Made by a program: the position numbers and the translations under genes
NCBI GenBank assembly: GCA_965230625.1
Contig: CBDDLL010000002.1
Coordinates: forward strand, 124,001-188,000
Source: Saccharicrinis sp965230625
GTDB lineage: Bacteria; Bacteroidota; Bacteroidia; Bacteroidales; Marinilabiliaceae
Length of the DNA: 64,000 nucleotides
Direction: 5' to 3'
In this document: positions 54,673 to 63,714 of the stretch, in pieces
Position numbering within the stretch: the stretch's first letter is position 1
Layout: each line of letters starts with the position of its first letter
Notes under the pieces: model-generated
What the model was told of the DNA's origin: nothing
Seen by the model: the letters and a program-made list of their open reading frames with translations, nothing else
The model's database searches: none

Positions 54673-56622
54673 ATGTATAAACTAAGCTTATTAGCTTTAG
54701 CAACATTCTTTTTATTTAACACAACAATTTCTCAAGTAACAAATGACGATTCTGGAATGAAACTAACTCATTGTGAGTTTGAACCAGATGCTCCTGCTGT
54801 TGTAATATTTGACAAAGGTGAAACCAGATTTATTAGAGACGATAATGGTTTTATCATTCAGTATAAAAGACATAAACGAATTAAAATATTTAAAGAAGCT
54901 GCTTTTGATCAAGCAGAAATTATTATTCCATTATTTCAAGGTGAGTCTGATTTTGAAAGAGTAAGAGATATCGAAGGAACTACTTATTACTTTAATGGCA
55001 GTTCTATAGAAACAACTCCTCTCGATCCTAAGCAAGTTTTTAGAGAACCTATTAATAAGTATTGGTATCAAAAAAAGTTTGCCTTACCTAATGTTAAAGA
55101 AGGGTGTATAATTGAATATAGCTATATACTGGAAACTCCATTTTTTATGCATTTGCCCGATTGGGATTTCCAATCGAATATACCTACCATTTATAGTGAA
55201 TACCTAGTATCTATGATTCCTTTTTATACATATACTTATAGAGCTCAAGGATTTCCCAACTTTGATATATTTGATAAAAAAGAAGATGGTTTTGAACGTA
55301 GTTTTAAGGGTTTAACTTTTAGAGATTTAGATTATAAATTTGCATTAAAAAATGTTCCTTCTTTTAAAGACGAAACCTTTATTTCTTCCAGAGAAGATTA
55401 TATAAAAAAAATTGATTTTCAGCTATCTGAGGTCAATCACCCAAGTGGCTATTCTAAAAAAATAATGACTACATGGTCTAAACTTGTGGAAGAATTTAAT
55501 GACTACACCGAGTTTGGTAAATACATAAAAAAAAGTGAGAAATTGGGCAGTAAGAATTTCACTTATCTAATTGGTAAAAGTGAAAAAGAGCAAGTAAATG
55601 CTGTTTTAGATTACATGAAATCTAATTATAAGCCTAATGGTTATATAAATAAATATGCTAGTAAATCGATAAAAGAATTCGATACAAAAAAGACTGGTAA
55701 TACAGCCAATATTAATCTTATGGCTCTAGGTATTCTTAAAGGAATTGGAATTGAAGCTTATCCGGTACTTATTAGCACAAGGGATCATGGTAAAGTAACT
55801 GCATCCTTTCCATTCTCCGATTTATTTAATGATGTACTCATATTGGCTGTAATTGATGGCAAACAACAATTATTAGATGCAACAGATGCTTATTGTCCAA
55901 ACGATATGATTCCTGCCTATTGTTGTAATGGAAAAGGTTTTGTAGTTACTGAGGATGGAAATACGTGGGTAAGAGTATCTAGCAAGAAAACTTCAATAAG
56001 TTCGACTTCGTTACGATATAAATTAAATGCTGATGAAGAAAAGCTAAGTGGCACCGGTGTGGTGAGAAATACAGGTCATACGTCAATTAGTGAGAGAAAA
56101 AGGTATAATAAAGACTCCGAAGAATTTGTAAAACAAATGGAATCTAAAGGTATATCCTTAAGCGATAATATTGCAATTAACGATAAAACCGATTCTAAAG
56201 TTTTTCAATACGATTATTCGTTTAATGGTGATATTGACATAATAGATAACCAAATTATATTTTCACCATTTTTGAATTTACCTATTCAAACAAATCCTTT
56301 TAAACAAGAAAAAAGAGAATTGGCTATAGATATGGTATATCCAGCTACCAAATCTTTTCAGGCCGAAATTGAGATACCAAATGGTTATATTATTGAACAA
56401 TTACCCGAAGCATATAATAAAAATAGCGCAAATACTGCTTTTAGCTTTAAAGCATATAAAACAGAGAATAATACGGTAATTATTTCAGCCACTTATCAAT
56501 TAAAAAAGGCCATTTACCCTGCCTCTGTTTATCCTGAACTTAAAAGACTTTATAACAAGGTAATTAAAAAACTTAATCAGAAAATTGTAGTTGTAAAGGA
56601 TGAAAATCTTGCATTAGAATAG
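54673..56622 (+). CDS. DUF3857/transglutaminase-like secreted protein (catalytic Cys lost)
   Basis: 649 residues with signal peptide (1-20). It begins with DUF3857 (ETRFIRDDNGFIIQYKRHKRIKIF). In the transglutaminase-like part KKTGNTANINLMALGIL, Thr344 stands where the catalytic Cys would be, and FNDVLILAV has Asp387 where His would be; DATD remains. So it is probably a non-enzymatic, binding-type paralogue, a form common in this family. Co-transcribed with the intact copy upstream. Confidence 0.82.
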   Translation: MYKLSLLALATFFLFNTTISQVTNDDSGMKLTHCEFEPDAPAVVIFDKGETRFIRDDNGFIIQYKRHKRIKIFKEAAFDQAEIIIPLFQGESDFERVRDIEGTTYYFNGSSIETTPLDPKQVFREPINKYWYQKKFALPNVKEGCIIEYSYILETPFFMHLPDWDFQSNIPTIYSEYLVSMIPFYTYTYRAQGFPNFDIFDKKEDGFERSFKGLTFRDLDYKFALKNVPSFKDETFISSREDYIKKIDFQLSEVNHPSGYSKKIMTTWSKLVEEFNDYTEFGKYIKKSEKLGSKNFTYLIGKSEKEQVNAVLDYMKSNYKPNGYINKYASKSIKEFDTKKTGNTANINLMALGILKGIGIEAYPVLISTRDHGKVTASFPFSDLFNDVLILAVIDGKQQLLDATDAYCPNDMIPAYCCNGKGFVVTEDGNTWVRVSSKKTSISSTSLRYKLNADEEKLSGTGVVRNTGHTSISERKRYNKDSEEFVKQMESKGISLSDNIAINDKTDSKVFQYDYSFNGDIDIIDNQIIFSPFLNLPIQTNPFKQEKRELAIDMVYPATKSFQAEIEIPNGYIIEQLPEAYNKNSANTAFSFKAYKTENNTVIISATYQLKKAIYPASVYPELKRLYNKVIKKLNQKIVVVKDENLALE

Positions 56623-56713
56623 CTATTTATTTTTGTATTAGCATACATTATAAAAATAAGCAATCGACAAATGATTTTAATAAAATATAACTATTAATAT
56701 CTTTAATATTGTA

Positions 56714-57028
56714 ATGAAGATTATTTTAAAAGCTCTTATTTTAACATTACTGATCTTAGTTAATGCTTGTAATCTAAAAGATTCGAAAACAAATGGTATG
56801 AAAGTAAATAAAAGAACTCCTATAACATCATTGGATGAAGCTAATAAATATATTAGTAAAAACTTTAATGAAGTTGAAGAGACATTATGGATTTCACAAT
56901 CTTTAAATGATCCAATGGGAATGAATATGGCAATAATTGCTGATGGAATTCTTAAATTAGGTTATATGCCAGATGGCTTTGAGCAAAAGGAAGGTTATAG
57001 AATTTATAAGTTTATAAAAGATAAATGA
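56714..57028 (+). CDS. Small lipoprotein, unknown function
   Basis: 104 residues. Lipobox VNAC with Cys19, then a short domain with DEANKYISKNFNEVEETLWISQSLNDPMGMNMAIIADGILKLGYMPDGFEQKEGY. No family recognised. Lies 91 bases after the DUF3857 pair; co-transcription possible. Confidence 0.65.
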   Translation: MKIILKALILTLLILVNACNLKDSKTNGMKVNKRTPITSLDEANKYISKNFNEVEETLWISQSLNDPMGMNMAIIADGILKLGYMPDGFEQKEGYRIYKFIKDK

Positions 57029-57111
57029 TCGATAAAATTATTTCGATCCTATACCACATCATAAAACCTAATATTCAATATTTTATATTCGTAAATACTA
57101 ATTAAAAATAT

Positions 57112-58143
57112 ATGCAATTTAATATTTCAAAAGTAGAAACAGATCTATCCAAACAAATTAACCATAAAATAAATACTAAAACCAAACCTATTGGTTCGTT
57201 AGGAATGCTGGAAGGTATAGCTAAAAAAATATGTGAAATACAAAATACTTTAACTCCACAATTAAATAACCCCACTATTTTAGTTTGTGCTGGAGATCAC
57301 GGTGTAACTGAAGAAGGCGTTAGTCCTTTTCCTCAAGAAGTTACCTTTCAGATGGTAATGAACTTTTTAACTGAAGGAGCTGCCATTAATGTATTTACAC
57401 GTCAAAACAATATTCAATTGCTTGTAGCTGATGCAGGTGTTAATTATGACTTTGATTCTAACTTTAAATTAATTAAAGCTAAAATTGCTAATGGCACAAA
57501 AAACTTTGCAAAAGAAACTGCAATGACTTTGGAACAATGTAATCAGGCTATTGCAAATGGAGCTAAGATTATTGAAAAGTTGCATAAAGAGGGTACAAAC
57601 ATAATTGGATTTGGAGAAATGGGCATAGGCAATACTAGTTCTGCATCAGCATTGCTTTGTTCTTTTACCAATTGTACAGCTAAAGAAGCAACTGGAGCCG
57701 GTACCGGATTAGATGAAGAAGGAATTGCACGCAAAGCCTCAGTAATAGAAAAGGCCGTTGAACTGCACAAAGATGTGAGCCAACCCATTGAAAAATTGGC
57801 TGCCTTAGGTGGTTTTGAAATAGCTACAATTACAGGAGCCATGTTAAAAGCTGCTGAATTAAAAATGACAATTATGGTTGATGGTTTTATTGTTACCTCT
57901 GCCCTACTAGCTGCTTATCATATCAATCCAGATGTTTTGGATTATTGTATTTTCTCTCATAAGTCGCACGAAAAAGGTCATCAACTTATGTTAGATTATT
58001 TAAAAGCAGAACCTATTTTAGATATGCACATGAGACTTGGTGAAGGTACAGGCAGTGCTGTTGCTTATCCAATTGTAAAAAGTGCCATTTGCTTCCTTAA
58101 CGAAATGAGTAGTTTTGAAGATGCAGGTGTTTCTAATAGATAA
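57112..58143 (+). CDS. cobT: Nicotinate-nucleotide:dimethylbenzimidazole phosphoribosyltransferase
   Basis: 343 residues, the family length. KTKPIGSLGMLEGIAKKI (base-binding loop), VCAGDHGVTEEGVSPFPQEVT, GFGEMGIGNTSSASALL, and LGEGTGSAVAYPIVKSA with the catalytic Glu. It makes alpha-ribazole phosphate, the lower-ligand precursor of cobalamin. First of four nucleotide-loop assembly genes. No B12 riboswitch is visible in the 83 bases before it. Confidence 0.93.
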   Translation: MQFNISKVETDLSKQINHKINTKTKPIGSLGMLEGIAKKICEIQNTLTPQLNNPTILVCAGDHGVTEEGVSPFPQEVTFQMVMNFLTEGAAINVFTRQNNIQLLVADAGVNYDFDSNFKLIKAKIANGTKNFAKETAMTLEQCNQAIANGAKIIEKLHKEGTNIIGFGEMGIGNTSSASALLCSFTNCTAKEATGAGTGLDEEGIARKASVIEKAVELHKDVSQPIEKLAALGGFEIATITGAMLKAAELKMTIMVDGFIVTSALLAAYHINPDVLDYCIFSHKSHEKGHQLMLDYLKAEPILDMHMRLGEGTGSAVAYPIVKSAICFLNEMSSFEDAGVSNR

Positions 58144-58364
58144 TTGGGCAATTGTCATTGGGTATTAGTAAACAGTGAGTTCATAAAGTAACAATGTCTA
58201 TAGTTAAAAGTCGATTCATAAAAAATATCAGCTTAGAACACTGAATCTAAATGAAATATAAACACAGTAACTTGGTTGGGTTTGATAGTTTTTTTAATGC
58301 TATACTTATTAGCCCCCTTTAAAGATTGGTTATAATAAGAAGGTAATTTGAATTGAAGTTTAAA

Positions 58365-58859
58365 ATGAATAATTTAAATCGAAATATTAAAAGAAACAGA
58401 CTGATGAAAAGAATGATCGTAATTCTAGCATCAGTAATTCTCTTTTTCTGCTTTCTTTATTTTGGAGGACATATTATGCGTAGAATATTACGTAATATGT
58501 CAACCATGAAAGAAGGGCCTGAATATTATTGCTATTTTAATGAAAATGATACAAATAAAGTTTATGGAATATCTAGTTTAACTGCAACTCGATGGTCAAA
58601 GAAAATTGACGCAATGTTGAGTTACTATGACTACAAGTTTAAAGGTTTGCCTTATGAATTTTCTGACATCTCATTTATATATTCTATTCCGAATAATAAG
58701 AAAGTAACAGTTCAAGAATACATAAGGGATTCAAGTATTGTGTTAGTTGCATACCCTGACACTAATAAAGTTAGAAATACTGTAATGCCGAGAAAAGTAT
58801 ACTTACCTGCATACATTCTTCATGAGAAACCAAGAATAGAAATTAATAATGGTGACTAA
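58365..58859 (+). CDS. Small single-pass membrane protein, unknown
   Basis: Start set at the ATG at 58365 (MNNLNRNIKRNR); a TTG four codons earlier is also in frame. 164 residues: basic N-terminus, one membrane helix (about 17-37, MIVILASVILFFCFLYFGG), then a soluble domain of about 125 residues with FNENDTNKVYGISSLTATRWSKKID. No family recognised. It interrupts the cob genes but has no visible link to cobalamin. Confidence 0.6.
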   Translation: MNNLNRNIKRNRLMKRMIVILASVILFFCFLYFGGHIMRRILRNMSTMKEGPEYYCYFNENDTNKVYGISSLTATRWSKKIDAMLSYYDYKFKGLPYEFSDISFIYSIPNNKKVTVQEYIRDSSIVLVAYPDTNKVRNTVMPRKVYLPAYILHEKPRIEINNGD

Positions 58860-59144
58860 CACAGCTCTAAATCAATGGTGGATTGATATAATTTTGTCTA
58901 GGTGTATTATTGCTTTTTTTTTAATCATGCCGAACAAGAAACCAGCCCAAAATCTACAACTGGTCTTATATCAACCATAATTGGCTTTTAGCTTTTGGCT
59001 ATTGATTAAATTTTATAAGTACGTTCGATGACCAATTAACTATTGACTAACTGAGTTGTTTGATTATGTACTATGGCATGATCTTAAATCAGTCTTTTTA
59101 CTTGATACTTGTATCTTTAAAACTATTGACCATTGATCAATAAA

Positions 59145-59918
59145 ATGAAACAATTAAAATTATTCTTTACAGCTCTAATGTTTCTTACAAGGATACCTGT
59201 TCCTAAATGGGTGGGATATTCCGAAGAAAACATAAATAAGTGCAATCGATATTTTCCTTTGGTTGGAGGTATTATTGGAATCATTGGAGGATTCGTTTTT
59301 TGGCTGGCTAATTTTATTTTCCCGCAAAATATTGCCGTTATATTATCAATGTCGAGTACTATTTTATTAACGGGAGCTTTTCACGAAGACGGTTTTGCTG
59401 ATTTCTGTGATGGTTTTGGCGGAGGAATTACAAAAGAAAAAATCCTTGAAATAATGAAAGACTCAAGGATGGGAGCTTATGGAACAATTGGTATGATACT
59501 GATTTTACTCCTTAAATTTTTTGCTTTAAGCTCATTACCCGTTAGTACAATCATACCCGCTTTAATATGCGGACATAGCTTAAGTCGTACTATAGCCGTA
59601 TCAACCATGTACAGTTTACCATATGTTCGCGAAGACGAACTGAGTAAATCAAAACCCGTTACAAAGAACTTGCACATTAGTGATTTATGGATTGCTATAG
59701 TAATTGGGGTATCAACCTTGTTACTTTTTAAAAACTGGTCTGTTTTTATTATTGTAATTCCTGTATTACTTACTAAGTTTTGGTTCGACAGATATTTAAA
59801 AAAGAGAATTGGAGGATATGTTGGTGACTGCTTAGGCGCCATGCAACAAGTTTCCGAAATAGTTTTTTATTTGAGTTTATTAGCTTTACCATCAATATTA
59901 CAAGCAATAGGTTTGTAA
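59145..59918 (+). CDS. cobS: Adenosylcobinamide-GDP ribazoletransferase (cobalamin synthase)
   Basis: Start set at the ATG at 59145 (MKQLKLFFTALMFLTRIPVP); the TTG at 59133 is less likely. 257 residues, polytopic. Signatures: FLTRIPVPKW, RYFPLVGGIIG, FHEDGFADFCDGFGGG with the metal-binding acidic motif, MKDSRMGAYG and GGYVGDCLGAMQQVSEI. It joins adenosylcobinamide-GDP to alpha-ribazole (phosphate) in the membrane. Confidence 0.93.
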   Translation: MKQLKLFFTALMFLTRIPVPKWVGYSEENINKCNRYFPLVGGIIGIIGGFVFWLANFIFPQNIAVILSMSSTILLTGAFHEDGFADFCDGFGGGITKEKILEIMKDSRMGAYGTIGMILILLLKFFALSSLPVSTIIPALICGHSLSRTIAVSTMYSLPYVREDELSKSKPVTKNLHISDLWIAIVIGVSTLLLFKNWSVFIIVIPVLLTKFWFDRYLKKRIGGYVGDCLGAMQQVSEIVFYLSLLALPSILQAIGL

Positions 59919-59986
59919 GTTCTATGTAAACTCTAATTGAGTAAGAAAGTTTTATATCAATAAAATAGATTAGATTTTTCTGAGTA

Positions 59987-60556
59987 ATGAAGGAAATATT
60001 AATAATTAGACATACAACTCCAAATATTGAAAAAGGTATTTGTTATGGTGCTTCGGACATTGATGTAACCAATAACTTTATCAAAGAAGCCTCTGATATT
60101 CGAAAAAGGATCAACGATTTTGCTCCTATGTGTATCTACTCCAGTCCGTTAATTAGGTGTAGTAAATTAGCTTCATTTCTATATCCAGATTCCAATATTC
60201 AGTTTGACGATCGCATTAAAGAAATGAACTTTGGTGATTGGGAAATGAAACCGTGGAATAGCTTAAAAAGTGTTATTGAAGAATGGAGTTCTGACTTTGT
60301 AAATACACCCACTCCAAACGGTGAAAACTTTAACCAAATATATAAAAGAGCATGTAATTTTGTAGATGACCAGGTACTAAATGGCAATAAAAATTCCAGG
60401 TTTGCAATTATAACGCATTCTGGAATAATGAGATGTTTATTATCCAGATATCTAAAAATCCCACTTAATAAGGTATTTAGAGTAAAGTTAAACTTTGGCG
60501 CAATTATAAAAATAACTCTTCATCCTGATTTTGAAGAAGTTGAATTTATCAATTAA
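59987..60556 (+). CDS. cobC: Histidine phosphatase, alpha-ribazole phosphatase (CobC-like)
   Basis: 189 residues. Histidine-phosphatase core: LIIRHTTP with catalytic H9, YSSPLIRCSKLA, MNFGDWEMKPW, and ITHSGIMRCLL with the second His. The RHG motif reads RHT. Context between cobS and cobU points to dephosphorylation of alpha-ribazole-5-phosphate or cobalamin-5-phosphate. It ends 2 bases before cobU. Confidence 0.88.
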   Translation: MKEILIIRHTTPNIEKGICYGASDIDVTNNFIKEASDIRKRINDFAPMCIYSSPLIRCSKLASFLYPDSNIQFDDRIKEMNFGDWEMKPWNSLKSVIEEWSSDFVNTPTPNGENFNQIYKRACNFVDDQVLNGNKNSRFAIITHSGIMRCLLSRYLKIPLNKVFRVKLNFGAIIKITLHPDFEEVEFIN

Positions 60557-60558
60557 AA

Positions 60559-61068
60559 ATGACTAATATTACTTTAATAACGGGTGGACAACGCTCCGGG
60601 AAAAGCTCATATGCCCAAAAACTAGCACTTGAAGCCAGTAATAATCCTGTTTACCTGGCAACATCCAGAATATGGGACAAAGAGCATCAAGAAAGGATTG
60701 AAAGACATAAACAGGACAGAGATAAAAGGTGGGAAAATATTGAGGAAGAGAAATTCCTATCTAAGCATGATTTTAACCAAAGAGTTGTGCTTATTGATTG
60801 CATCACCCTATGGCTCACTAACTTCTTTTTTGATAATAAAAGTAATATTGACCTCTCACTAAATGCAGCCAAAGAAGAATTTGATAAGCTAACACAACAA
60901 GATGCTCATTTTGTTATTGTTACTAATGAAATTGGATTAGGAGGAATGTCGGACAATGATGTACAACGTAAATTCACTGACCTTCAAGGATGGATGAATC
61001 AATATATTGCACAAAAAGCAAATAAGGTTATTTTAATGGTCAGTGGAATACCTATGAAGGTGAAATAA
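60559..61068 (+). CDS. cobU: Adenosylcobinamide kinase / guanylyltransferase
   Basis: 169 residues. P-loop GGQRSGKS (9-16), RHKQDR with H50 as the probable guanylylated His, VVLIDCITLWLTNFF, VTNEIGLGGMSDNDVQRKF, and the typical C-terminus SGIPMKVK. It phosphorylates adenosylcobinamide and transfers GMP to it. Last cob gene in the window; corrin-ring genes and CbiB are not here. Confidence 0.93.
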   Translation: MTNITLITGGQRSGKSSYAQKLALEASNNPVYLATSRIWDKEHQERIERHKQDRDKRWENIEEEKFLSKHDFNQRVVLIDCITLWLTNFFFDNKSNIDLSLNAAKEEFDKLTQQDAHFVIVTNEIGLGGMSDNDVQRKFTDLQGWMNQYIAQKANKVILMVSGIPMKVK

Positions 61069-61136
61069 GGAACTATCAATTAGCACTCCAAATATAAATA
61101 ACTCGCCAATAATATATTAAATCACACCTGTTAATT

Positions 61137-61158
61137 CTCCTCCTTAACCAAGGAGGAG
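61137..61158. repeat. Perfect hairpin CTCCTCCTT/AAGGAGGAG between convergent genes
   Basis: CTCCTCCTT (61137-61145) and AAGGAGGAG (61150-61158) form a nine-base perfect stem with a four-base AACC loop, between convergent cobU and the gene at 61277. No T run follows on either strand, so it is not a standard terminator. It may be a dispersed intergenic repeat. Confidence 0.5.
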
Positions 61159-61276
61159 TAAGGTGAGATACGAACCGGAAGGTGGTTTTAAATACTTTGA
61201 TACCATTTATTAAATTCTATATAATCAAGTCGAGATACTCCTAATACTTTTGTTGCAACACCAGATATTACATTCT

Positions 61277-62254
61277 TTATTCTACAGGAATATCTCTTAA
61301 TATTAAGTCTTGATATTTCCAACCATTGTCCTTGTAATAAAAACTAATCTGTAATATAGCCAATGAAGATAAAGATGGAATATTTGCAAATTCTACAGTC
61401 CCTTTTACCCATGCTTTACTAGAAATAATTTCTGCTTTATAACCTCTATCTTTGCCTAAATTGTTAGCAATTTTTATTGCTGAAGAAAAGTATATATCTC
61501 CCTCATTGTTAATCTTTGTTTGACGTTTACCGTTGTCACCTGAATATAAACCAATAGTTGCAGGTATATCTAGATTGTTGTATGCTTTATACCCTACAAT
61601 AACCTTGTTATTGCTGTATTTAACACTTTCTATTTTTACTTTAATACCATCTAATTCTTGTTCAATTGGATAGAAACTTGATTCACCTCTATTATTGCTA
61701 GTATTTTTATTATTTGTTGTTAAAGTAGAACTTCCAGAAACTACATTACCATAAACTAATACCTTTTCATTTAATTTACGCAAGCTTTCGGTTTTTGGAA
61801 TTTCTAATATTTCTCCTCCTACAATATCGCTACGTTCAGTATCTACTAATTGAATTTCGATAGAATAATTGTTTCCATAATCAGAAATTTCTCCTAGAAT
61901 TATAACTTCCACACCAATAAATTTTATCTTTTTCGCTGTTTCTGGGTTGATTATGCCGTCCTTAAAAAGTTGTTCTTCTTCGAGTGCATTTTGCAATACC
62001 GAACGGTTTACAATTTTTATTGCCTGGGTATTCTTAGCAATATTAATTCTTAATTTGTTAGACAAAGACCTTCCTAATTCGCTAACATCTCCATTGGGAC
62101 AACTAAAATCAACAATAGCAATAGATTTTATATTTTGTGATGATAACTGATCAATGATTGATTTTGAGACTATTGAAAGGTTATCATTCATATTTTGGGA
62201 CATCAGGTAAATTCCTAAACTGGAAAAAAGAATAGTTAAGATAAGTTTTTTCAT
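61277..62254 (-). CDS. FlgO/CsgG-like periplasmic protein
   Basis: 325 residues with signal peptide (1-20). Residues 40-165 look like the FlgO/CsgG-LpoB-type nucleoside-like fold: KSIAIVDFSCPNGDVSELGRSLSNKL, KIVNRSVLQNALEEEQ, and IGVEVIILGEISDYGNNYSIEIQLVDTE. A linker rich in Ser/Asn (about 170-190) precedes a second beta-domain of about 130 residues (VKIESVKYSNNKVIVGYKAYN) of unknown type. It overlaps its upstream partner by 4 bases. Role in envelope or export assembly is possible but not shown. Confidence 0.7.
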   Translation of the reverse strand: MKKLILTILFSSLGIYLMSQNMNDNLSIVSKSIIDQLSSQNIKSIAIVDFSCPNGDVSELGRSLSNKLRINIAKNTQAIKIVNRSVLQNALEEEQLFKDGIINPETAKKIKFIGVEVIILGEISDYGNNYSIEIQLVDTERSDIVGGEILEIPKTESLRKLNEKVLVYGNVVSGSSTLTTNNKNTSNNRGESSFYPIEQELDGIKVKIESVKYSNNKVIVGYKAYNNLDIPATIGLYSGDNGKRQTKINNEGDIYFSSAIKIANNLGKDRGYKAEIISSKAWVKGTVEFANIPSLSSLAILQISFYYKDNGWKYQDLILRDIPVE

Positions 62255-62829
62255 TTGAGCGATTTTATTTCGTTTATTATTGTTGTTTTATTCATTTCTA
62301 AAGCATGTCTTACTGCTTCTTTCTCTCCATCACCTCTTCCATGCAAGGGAGATAAGGTTATAGCTTGATTGTTTAATGTGATATTAATTTCAATAGTTGC
62401 TCTTACTTGATTTTTAACCGAAGTATTAGGAGTTATTTCAACACTTCTAAATCCATTTACCTCAACCTTCTCAAATCCTAACGATTGAACAATATTTTTT
62501 ATATAATTTTCAAATCTGGCATCTCTATTACCTCTTTCATCCTTAATAACAATATTAATTTTAGAGGGATTTTTATAAATGTCAGTGCTTATATCTTTTT
62601 TCGATTTAGAGGTTTTGGTTGGCTTTTTAAGTGTAGCACCGTTATTATTTTCTTCTTTTTCTCTTTTATCGTTTGCTTCTACTTTTACTGGTTCAGTTCT
62701 CGAGTTACCAATACCAATACAAGCTCTTATTTCTGGAATAATAATAGAAACGATAATAGCTAATACAGAAACAATAATAGCTATTGCAGCTAGAACTAAT
62801 CCTATTTTACTTCTTGTATTATCACTCAT
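62251..62829 (-). CDS. Membrane-anchored protein with C-terminal LPP20-like domain
   Basis: 192 residues. One N-terminal membrane helix (about 9-33), a charged linker (about 45-80), then a domain beginning INIVIKDERGNRDARFENYI with ENYIKNIVQSLGF, RATIEINITLNNQAITLSPLHGRGDGEKEAVRHALE. The domain resembles those paired with FlgO-like proteins in which stress-related periplasmic machines are built, but I cannot name a family. ATGA overlap with the FlgO-like gene shows tight coupling. Confidence 0.6.
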   Translation of the reverse strand: MSDNTRSKIGLVLAAIAIIVSVLAIIVSIIIPEIRACIGIGNSRTEPVKVEANDKREKEENNNGATLKKPTKTSKSKKDISTDIYKNPSKINIVIKDERGNRDARFENYIKNIVQSLGFEKVEVNGFRSVEITPNTSVKNQVRATIEINITLNNQAITLSPLHGRGDGEKEAVRHALEMNKTTIINEIKSLK

Positions 62830-62995
62830 ATCAGCTAAATTTGTTTATACTCTTATCAATTGACAACATTATTAAACAGTTTTTTAAAAGAATTGCATAT
62901 TATACAAACCGCTCTTATCCTTCAGTTTAAAACAATTAGTAGGAGATAAAACCTCCAAAGCACAACCGACCTACTTTATAAAATATAACAGACTT

Positions 62996-63642
62996 TTAGT
63001 GGGTGTTATTTTTTATCCAATAATTCATCTTCCTATTTCTTTTTGGAAATTCTTCAACGTCACTTCTATGATTTGTTCGATTTAAAACACTCTTTTCTAA
63101 ATAGTCCTGCAGATTATCTGCATATAGCGAACCATAGACAGTTGGTTTATTCATGTCATGGTTTTTATACGCTGTTGATAAATAACAAATTGGATTTGTC
63201 TGATTATCAACCCCCATAAAGTATAATTTTTCAAGCGGAAATATGAACTGAATTTTACCTTCAATCATTTCCTTATAACTTATTCCTTTAAATTTCATTA
63301 TTTCATTAATCTGCTCTTTTATTAGATATTAAATGTTCAGGCAAAGTGTAATAAAATAGGTTCGTATTTATACTCGATCCCACTCTCTCCAAATACATTT
63401 ACTCCTTGAAGGTTTGTACCATTCATTGTTTTATAAAACCATTTTAGTTCTTCTGGAAATTTAAAACCTAATTCATCCTGACATTCTTCTATCATTTCTT
63501 CAGAAAGTCCAGTACTCCATCTTGTCCCTTTCTGACATTGAAGACCATAAGCCTTTTTATCTAGTTCTAATTTTTGGAATAACTTTTCACTTTCTTCTTT
63601 GAACCAAATTATATATTTATTATTTCCTTCTGAAGATTTCAT
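62996..63642 (-). pseudogene. Frameshifted SMI1/KNR4 family gene
   Basis: Two reading frames make one protein. The first (63642-63337) has the SMI1/KNR4 start: SEEMIEECQDELGFKFPEELKWFYKTMNG, ending LLHFA. The second (63298-62996) has the typical end: IQFIFPLEKLYFMGVDNQTNPICYLST and VYGSLYADNLQDYLEK. Between them the missing link is present in other frames: LPEHLIS in one, IKEQINEIMKFKGIS in another. So two indels within about 40 bases split the gene. SMI1/KNR4 proteins often act as immunity proteins to polymorphic toxins; no toxin gene is visible. Sequencing error is an alternative. Confidence 0.65.
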
Positions 63643-63714
63643 ATTGTTTTACTATTAATAATCGCTAAAGGATATGACTATAAAGCATTGGCTTGTGTTG
63701 CGTCTGAGGAAAGC

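Noticed and set aside
57029..57111. Possible B12 riboswitch before cobT
   Set aside because: Only 83 bases, AT-rich, no B12-box-like GCCACTG sequence and no room for the fold.
57543..57842. 99-codon open frame on the minus strand
   Set aside because: Antisense to cobT; Ala/Pro-rich translation is the mirror of CobT glycine-rich motifs.
59477..59842. 121-codon open frame on the minus strand
   Set aside because: Antisense to cobS, whose motifs are unambiguous; shadow frame.
62485..62863. Two plus-strand frames of about 92-94 codons
   Set aside because: Antisense to the membrane-anchored protein at 62251, whose start, membrane helix and coupled partner are convincing.
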